Shown: piece by piece, positions 57,922 through 64,000 of the stretch
Numbering within the stretch: position 1 is the first letter of the stretch
Layout of the letters: each line of letters opens with the position of its first letter
NCBI RefSeq assembly: GCF_009469605.1
Contig: NZ_SSXU01000004.1
Location: 266,328 to 330,327 of the forward strand
Direction of reading: 5' to 3'
Source: Zoogloea sp. 1C4
GTDB lineage: Bacteria > Pseudomonadota > Gammaproteobacteria > Burkholderiales > Rhodocyclaceae
Length of the DNA stretch: 64,000 nucleotides
Notes under the pieces: model-generated
What the model was told of the DNA's origin: nothing
The model's database searches: none
The model's input: the letters and a program-made list of their open reading frames with translations, nothing else
Translations under genes and position numbers: made by a program

Positions 57922-60900
57922 GCTTCGTCCGTCAGCAATGACGGACGTGGGTTGAAACCGCCTTAACCCGTCCTTCGGCTGGAAGGGTTCCGCCTGCTTC
58001 GTCCGTCAGCAATGACGGACGTGGGTTGAAACCGGTCGATGCCGTGTGAGATTCCCGTACAGTGCCGCTTCGTCCGTCAGCAATGACGGACGTGGGTTGA
58101 AACGCCGAACTCAAGGCCGCCCACGAGAAGCTCCTCACCGCTTCGTCCGTCAGCAATGACGGACGTGGGTTGAAACGCCAAGAGCGGCGAGGCCTACCTC
58201 GTCGGCCTCGCCGGCTTCGTCCGTCAGCAATGACGGACGTGGGTTGAAACAGGCCACTGGCAGTTCGGACCGCGCCGTCGAGCGTGCTTCGTCCGTCAGC
58301 AATGACGGACGTGGGTTGAAACAATGCCTTCCTCGCGGCCGTTGCCGAGGTCAATGGGCTTCGTCCGTCAGCAATGACGGACGTGGGTTGAAACGTCCCC
58401 ATCATCCAATGGGCCGAGCAGAACCAGCCCGCTTCGTCCGTCAGCAATGACGGACGTGGGTTGAAACACAAACCAATACTTCGCCGCCGCACTCCGCGGC
58501 TGCGCTTCGTCCGTCAGCAATGACGGACGTGGGTTGAAACACCGCCCAGGTCCTGGAACACGGCGACGCCACCCAAGCTTCGTCCGTCAGCAATGACGGA
58601 CGTGGGTTGAAACTCAAAGGTCATCTCCACATAGACGAGCGACGGGTGCTTCGTCCGTCAGCAATGACGGACGTGGGTTGAAACACTCAGATGTACTGCG
58701 ACCTTGAGCGCGATCTGCGCTTCGTCCGTCAGCAATGACGGACGTGGGTTGAAACAGCATGCTCCCTCCAGTAGGACATTTATATTAATGCTTCGTCCGT
58801 CAGCAATGACGGACGTGGGTTGAAACAAGTTTAGATACTTTATCTTGCTCTGCTTTAAGTGGCTTCGTCCGTCAGCAATGACGGACGTGGGTTGAAACAT
58901 TTCTAAACATATCAAGATAATCTTGATACATTGCTTCGTCCGTCAGCAATGACGGACGTGGGTTGAAACGTGTTATTGGTGTTATTGACCTCAAAAAGCC
59001 TTTAAAAGCTTCGTCCGTCAGCAATGACGGACGTGGGTTGAAACTTTGTAGTACCCGATTTTGTTGCAAAAAATCGGGAGCTTCGTCCGTCAGCAATGAC
59101 GGACGTGGGTTGAAACTTTCGGACACGATCAACGTCGGAAATACGCTATGGGGCTTCGTCCGTCAGCAATGACGGACGTGGGTTGAAACATCCACTCCCA
59201 CGCCGAGCCGGCCGGCGCTTCCACCGGGCTTCGTCCGTCAGCAATGACGGACGTGGGTTGAAACGCAGACGACGGTATCTGCCGCCGACGTGGTGACGTT
59301 GCTTCGTCCGTCAGCAATGACGGACGTGGGTTGAAACCGGTTGCCGGGCCTTCGTCGTCGCGGTGGGGTGCCGCTTCGTCCGTCAGCAATGACGGACGTG
59401 GGTTGAAACTCGGTTTAAAGTCTGGGATGTTCTTGTAATGAAAGCTTCGTCCGTCAGCAATGACGGACGTGGGTTGAAACATCCAACAGAGCACGAAGAG
59501 GGCAAAAACAAATAAAGGCTTCGTCCGTCAGCAATGACGGACGTGGGTTGAAACATAACGGGCGGCAGGTGGAGCACCGATAGGCCGTGCTTCGTCCGTC
59601 AGCAATGACGGACGTGGGTTGAAACCATCGCGCTCTCGGCAATCTCCGAAAGACTAGCCGGCTTCGTCCGTCAGCAATGACGGACGTGGGTTGAAACAAT
59701 GTCGAGGCCGCGTATATTCGTACAGACTCGCCTGCTTCGTCCGTCAGCAATGACGGACGTGGGTTGAAACGTTGGTGAGGTCGAAGTATTCACCGGCAGC
59801 GCCAGCTTCGTCCGTCAGCAATGACGGACGTGGGTTGAAACCTGCAGGACCGCATCGGCCATGGCCGTGCGGCGCGGCTTCGTCCGTCAGCAATGACGGA
59901 CGTGGGTTGAAACAGGCACTTAGACACATACCGCGCGCCGCCAGTCGGCTTCGTCCGTCAGCAATGACGGACGTGGGTTGAAACAGCCCCAGCTCGCGCG
60001 CCAGCAGCAACAGCCGATCATTGCTTCGTCCGTCAGCAATGACGGACGTGGGTTGAAACTTCCGTGATGAGTTCGCGGTATCCGGTGATCTTGCGCTTCG
60101 TCCGTCAGCAATGACGGACGTGGGTTGAAACGAGCGACGACGAGCCGTCGCCCAGCACCCGGCGGTTGCTTCGTCCGTCAGCAATGACGGACGTGGGTTG
60201 AAACTGTTGATCGCTGCCGGCAGTGCCCCCGGCGGCTTGGGGCTTCGTCCGTCAGCAATGACGGACGTGGGTTGAAACTTGGCCATGCCGAACGGCCTCC
60301 TTATTAAAAGTCTAGGCTTCGTCCGTCAGCAATGACGGACGTGGGTTGAAACATCCGCAACTACAACGTCGACGGGAGCGGCGTACCGGCTTCGTCCGTC
60401 AGCAATGACGGACGTGGGTTGAAACGATCCCGAGGTGGAGCTGAAACGCGAGCGCTTGCGGGCTTCGTCCGTCAGCAATGACGGACGTGGGTTGAAACCA
60501 ATTTTCATCTACGAGGAAACTGCCAAGGGCCGGGCTTCGTCCGTCAGCAATGACGGACGTGGGTTGAAACCCTTGAGCGGGACGTATCGAAGGTACCGCT
60601 GCCCTGGGCTTCGTCCGTCAGCAATGACGGACGTGGGTTGAAACAAACGTACGGCTTTGGCCCCCCGACGCGGGGTGAGCTTCGTCCGTCAGCAATGACG
60701 GACGTGGGTTGAAACAAATCTATCTCGAGCTGACCAAAGACGACGACTCGAGCTTCGTCCGTCAGCAATGACGGACGTGGGTTGAAACTCGATCGAGCAG
60801 TACGAGTGGCTCAACAGCGAACGCGCTTCGTCCGTCAGCAATGACGGACGTGGGTTGAAACGTGTCGGGGCTGCCCGGCAGGGCGTAGCCCTCCAGCTTC

Positions 60901-63878
60901 GTCCGTCAGCAATGACGGACGTGGGTTGAAACAATGGCAGTATCGGATTACGGTAGTGCATTCTTAGGCTTCGTCCGTCAGCAATGACGGACGTGGGTTG
61001 AAACCCTTGCCCACCTGGACGATCAGCGCGTTGATCTCATGCTTCGTCCGTCAGCAATGACGGACGTGGGTTGAAACGTGCACAGCCAGCGTGACCAACG
61101 CATCTCAATGGCGCTTCGTCCGTCAGCAATGACGGACGTGGGTTGAAACCGGCGGAACCCGCAAACGCATGCCGGAGGACCTCGCTTCGTCCGTCAGCAA
61201 TGACGGACGTGGGTTGAAACTCCTGCGGCTTGGGAATGAGGTGCGCCATCTCGGGAGCTTCGTCCGTCAGCAATGACGGACGTGGGTTGAAACTGTAGCC
61301 GGTGATGATGGGGTAGCGCGGGTCGCCGCTTCGTCCGTCAGCAATGACGGACGTGGGTTGAAACCTCGCCACCGACAGCACCGGCGCCACCGTCACCGGC
61401 TTCGTCCGTCAGCAATGACGGACGTGGGTTGAAACTCGACGACACCGTACTGGGGAACCCATTGCGTCCGCGGCTTCGTCCGTCAGCAATGACGGACGTG
61501 GGTTGAAACTTGCTGAACGTGGCGATAACGTTTGCCGTCCATGCGGCTTCGTCCGTCAGCAATGACGGACGTGGGTTGAAACATCCCCCCGCGCAAATAC
61601 GCCGCCAGCCTGCGCGGAGCTTCGTCCGTCAGCAATGACGGACGTGGGTTGAAACGACGTTTTGCCTCGGAAACGGCGCGCTGAAGTGCGACGGGTGCTT
61701 CGTCCGTCAGCAATGACGGACGTGGGTTGAAACGGCTCGCCACCCAGTGGCGCACCGGCATCAACGGGCTTCGTCCGTCAGCAATGACGGACGTGGGTTG
61801 AAACCGCGCTGGCGCACGTCGTGACGAAGGCCTATCAGCAGCTTCGTCCGTCAGCAATGACGGACGTGGGTTGAAACAGCAGGGCACCCGTCATGGTTCC
61901 GCCCGCCGCAGGGCTTCGTCCGTCAGCAATGACGGACGTGGGTTGAAACCCGACAGGTAGGCAAGCGCCTGCGTCTGATCGTCATGCTTCGTCCGTCAGC
62001 AATGACGGACGTGGGTTGAAACTTGCTGGCCACGCCATTGATGACGTCCTTGGCGGCGCTTCGTCCGTCAGCAATGACGGACGTGGGTTGAAACCATGAT
62101 GATGGCGGCAGCCCCCGGCAGTTCGTCAGGCTTCGTCCGTCAGCAATGACGGACGTGGGTTGAAACTCCGTGGTGTGGCGCGGCCAGACCTACACCATGG
62201 GCTTCGTCCGTCAGCAATGACGGACGTGGGTTGAAACTCCTATGAAATCTGCCCTCCGAATGCGAGCTGAGGGCTTCGTCCGTCAGCAATGACGGACGTG
62301 GGTTGAAACTCTCGGCAGTAGCTGAAGACATCCATCGCGGACCGCTTCGTCCGTCAGCAATGACGGACGTGGGTTGAAACTGCTGCGCGGTGATGGTTTC
62401 CGTCAGATTCACCGGCTTCGTCCGTCAGCAATGACGGACGTGGGTTGAAACCGTGGAGCCTGTACAGCGTCGTTGCGAAAAGACCCGCTTCGTCCGTCAG
62501 CAATGACGGACGTGGGTTGAAACAGGATGCCAACGGGCTGATCTGGATTAGCATCGAGCTTCGTCCGTCAGCAATGACGGACGTGGGTTGAAACTGCTCG
62601 ATCCCAAGCCCACGTTCATCGCCCCCGTGCTTCGTCCGTCAGCAATGACGGACGTGGGTTGAAACGATCTGCCCGTGTGCTTCACCTCCGACACCTTCTG
62701 CTTCGTCCGTCAGCAATGACGGACGTGGGTTGAAACGGTAATGACGTTGGTGCCAAGGGCGGCGGCGACCTCGCTTCGTCCGTCAGCAATGACGGACGTG
62801 GGTTGAAACCCTCCTGTATCACCTGATCAAAGTCGATAGACGCCTGCTTCGTCCGTCAGCAATGACGGACGTGGGTTGAAACGTAACGCAGCTGCTCAGA
62901 CCGCGCCTGCGCCAGCAGGGCTTCGTCCGTCAGCAATGACGGACGTGGGTTGAAACAGGTAAGCCGGGTCAGTCCAAGCCCATGAAACAGAGTGCTTCGT
63001 CCGTCAGCAATGACGGACGTGGGTTGAAACATTTGCCGCTTCTGCGAAGATGTTTGGAATGGTCAGCTTCGTCCGTCAGCAATGACGGACGTGGGTTGAA
63101 ACGACTGGTCTGGTTGCGATCACACCGACCGGCTATGCTTCGTCCGTCAGCAATGACGGACGTGGGTTGAAACACGCCGTGAGAGATAAGGTCGATATTG
63201 ACGATCTGGCTTCGTCCGTCAGCAATGACGGACGTGGGTTGAAACTTAGTGGTCAGTGTGTCGCCGTCTTTTGCTGCAAAGCTTCGTCCGTCAGCAATGA
63301 CGGACGTGGGTTGAAACTTTGCGGAACATAACATCCAGCTCGACGCCTTCCGGGCTTCGTCCGTCAGCAATGACGGACGTGGGTTGAAACAGGAAGGAAT
63401 ACTGACCGGCAACACGTTCAGCAGGCTTCGTCCGTCAGCAATGACGGACGTGGGTTGAAACACGCATGATTAGCAACCTCGAAAAGCTACATGCGGCTTC
63501 GTCCGTCAGCAATGACGGACGTGGGTTGAAACCTTGATTACAACACTTATGACCGATACACCCCTGTAGGCTTCGTCCGTCAGCAATGACGGACGTGGGT
63601 TGAAACGACTCGTTCAAGACCTATCCGGGCAATCAGACCAATGCTTCGTCCGTCAGCAATGACGGACGTGGGTTGAAACAGGGGCACGCGATTCGCCTGA
63701 CTCGCGGCATGAAGCTTCGTCCGTCAGCAATGACGGACGTGGGTTGAAACAGCGACGGAACCGCCATAGGTCCGGACGGCACCTATGCTTCGTCCGTCAG
63801 CAATGACGGACGTGGGTTGAAACCGACGCGTATAGGCAGTAAGCCGCCCCGGCCAACGTGCTTCGTCCGTCAGCAATG
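57922..63878 (+). CRISPR. Type I-C CRISPR array, 82 full repeats plus one truncated
   Basis: I counted 82 intact copies of a 37-bp repeat (begins GCTTCGTCCG, ends GTGGGTTGAAAC), the first at 57922-57958, plus a partial copy at 63860-63878. Spacers are about 33-38 bp, with a period near 72. Each repeat holds a perfect 9-bp hairpin CGTCCGTCA-GCAA-TGACGGACG at repeat positions 5-26, leaving the 11-base TGGGTTGAAAC as the expected crRNA 5' handle after Cas5c cutting. Repeats looked identical throughout, including near the distal end. Spacers 12-16 are conspicuously AT-rich. Confidence 0.98.
63860..63878 (+). repeat. Truncated last CRISPR repeat
   Basis: The first 19 bases match the consensus exactly, then sequence changes abruptly to CTCCCAACTTAAG. 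The break lies at the hairpin, one base past the GCAA loop plus T. A clean break with no point changes suggests insertion or recombination, not gradual decay of a terminal repeat. Confidence 0.88.
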
Positions 63879-63886
63879 CTCCCAAC

Positions 63887-64000
63887 TTAAGCCCCCTTAT
63901 ATGCCAAATGCTGGTGCGGCTTGACGCGTCGTGGCCTGGGGTAACTTCGATCAGGTTGGATGTGGCAGCGGGCACACGCGATGGCGTCAAGCACGGTCTG
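63887..64000 (-). CDS. C-terminal end of an unidentified ORF, possibly a transposase
   Basis: Reading in from the right edge on the minus strand, 37 codons are open (QTVLDAIACARCHIQPDR, then SYPRPRRVKPHQHLAYKGA) before a TAA at 63889-63887. The basic RSYPRPRRVKP tail resembles C-termini of IS4-type transposases, and the stop lies only 8 bp from the point where the last CRISPR repeat is cut. The fragment is too short to name with confidence; an insertion element interrupting the array is the preferred reading. Confidence 0.4.
   Translation of the reverse strand, partial: QTVLDAIACARCHIQPDRSYPRPRRVKPHQHLAYKGA

Noticed and set aside
57932..63990. Many minus-strand ORFs repeating FNPRPSLLTDEA or FQPTSVIADGRS
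   Set aside because: These are translations of the CRISPR repeat in successive frames, not proteins.

Overview
The window is GC-rich, densely coding DNA from a betaproteobacterium, most likely a Rhodocyclales member (Azoarcus/Thauera/Zoogloea-like). The clues are a methylmalonyl-CoA propionate pathway, ActP/YjcH acetate uptake, 3-hydroxybutyrate dehydrogenase, NorD, a DUF1840 protein, many two-component and HD-GYP proteins, and a dispersed palindromic intergenic repeat. This assignment is an inference from gene content, not from a marker gene. No rRNA or tRNA gene was recognised.

Layout. 1-5.3 kb: the end of ornithine aminotransferase, an HNH nuclease, two small unknown genes, an AT-rich non-coding island, a YegD-like Hsp70 and a glutamine amidotransferase. 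5.3-13.1 kb: a propionate-oxidation operon on the minus strand (mutase, MeaB, carboxylase beta, carboxylase alpha) facing a divergent GntR regulator with palindromic operator candidates. 13.2-31.9 kb: ordinary chromosomal genes. These include acetate permease, enoyl-CoA hydratase, two TSUP exporters, an EVE protein, an MscS channel, ruvC, two hybrid histidine kinases with an HD-GYP protein between them, a MOSC protein and a ROK kinase.

32.0-38.8 kb: a compact four-gene cassette that looks like an NTP-dependent conflict (immunity) system. It encodes a DUF4062-iSTAND protein, a MoxR-type AAA+ ATPase, a von Willebrand A protein and a 1138-residue effector. The effector carries two DUF4071-like sensor domains, a TIR domain and a CHAT protease-like domain. 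The CHAT catalytic histidine position appears to be Asn. This is the best candidate for a novel system here.

38.8-48 kb: rarD, DUF1840, a SprT-like metalloprotease, an RsgA GTPase preceded by a strongly structured leader, isochorismatase-like and LysR genes, secreted proteins, an isolated norD and a 3-hydroxybutyrate dehydrogenase.

48.2-64 kb: a frameshifted dinD, a WYL regulator and a complete type I-C CRISPR-Cas locus (cas3-cas5c-cas8c[cas11c]-cas7c-cas4-cas1-cas2). It is followed by a leader and an array of 82 intact 37-bp repeats plus one repeat cut off cleanly at its hairpin loop. Foreign sequence follows the cut, probably the end of an insertion element.

Five inverted doublets of a short palindrome (either TCGGACT..AGTCCGA or TCGGGTT..AACCCGA type) sit in intergenic spaces and act as a genome-wide signature.
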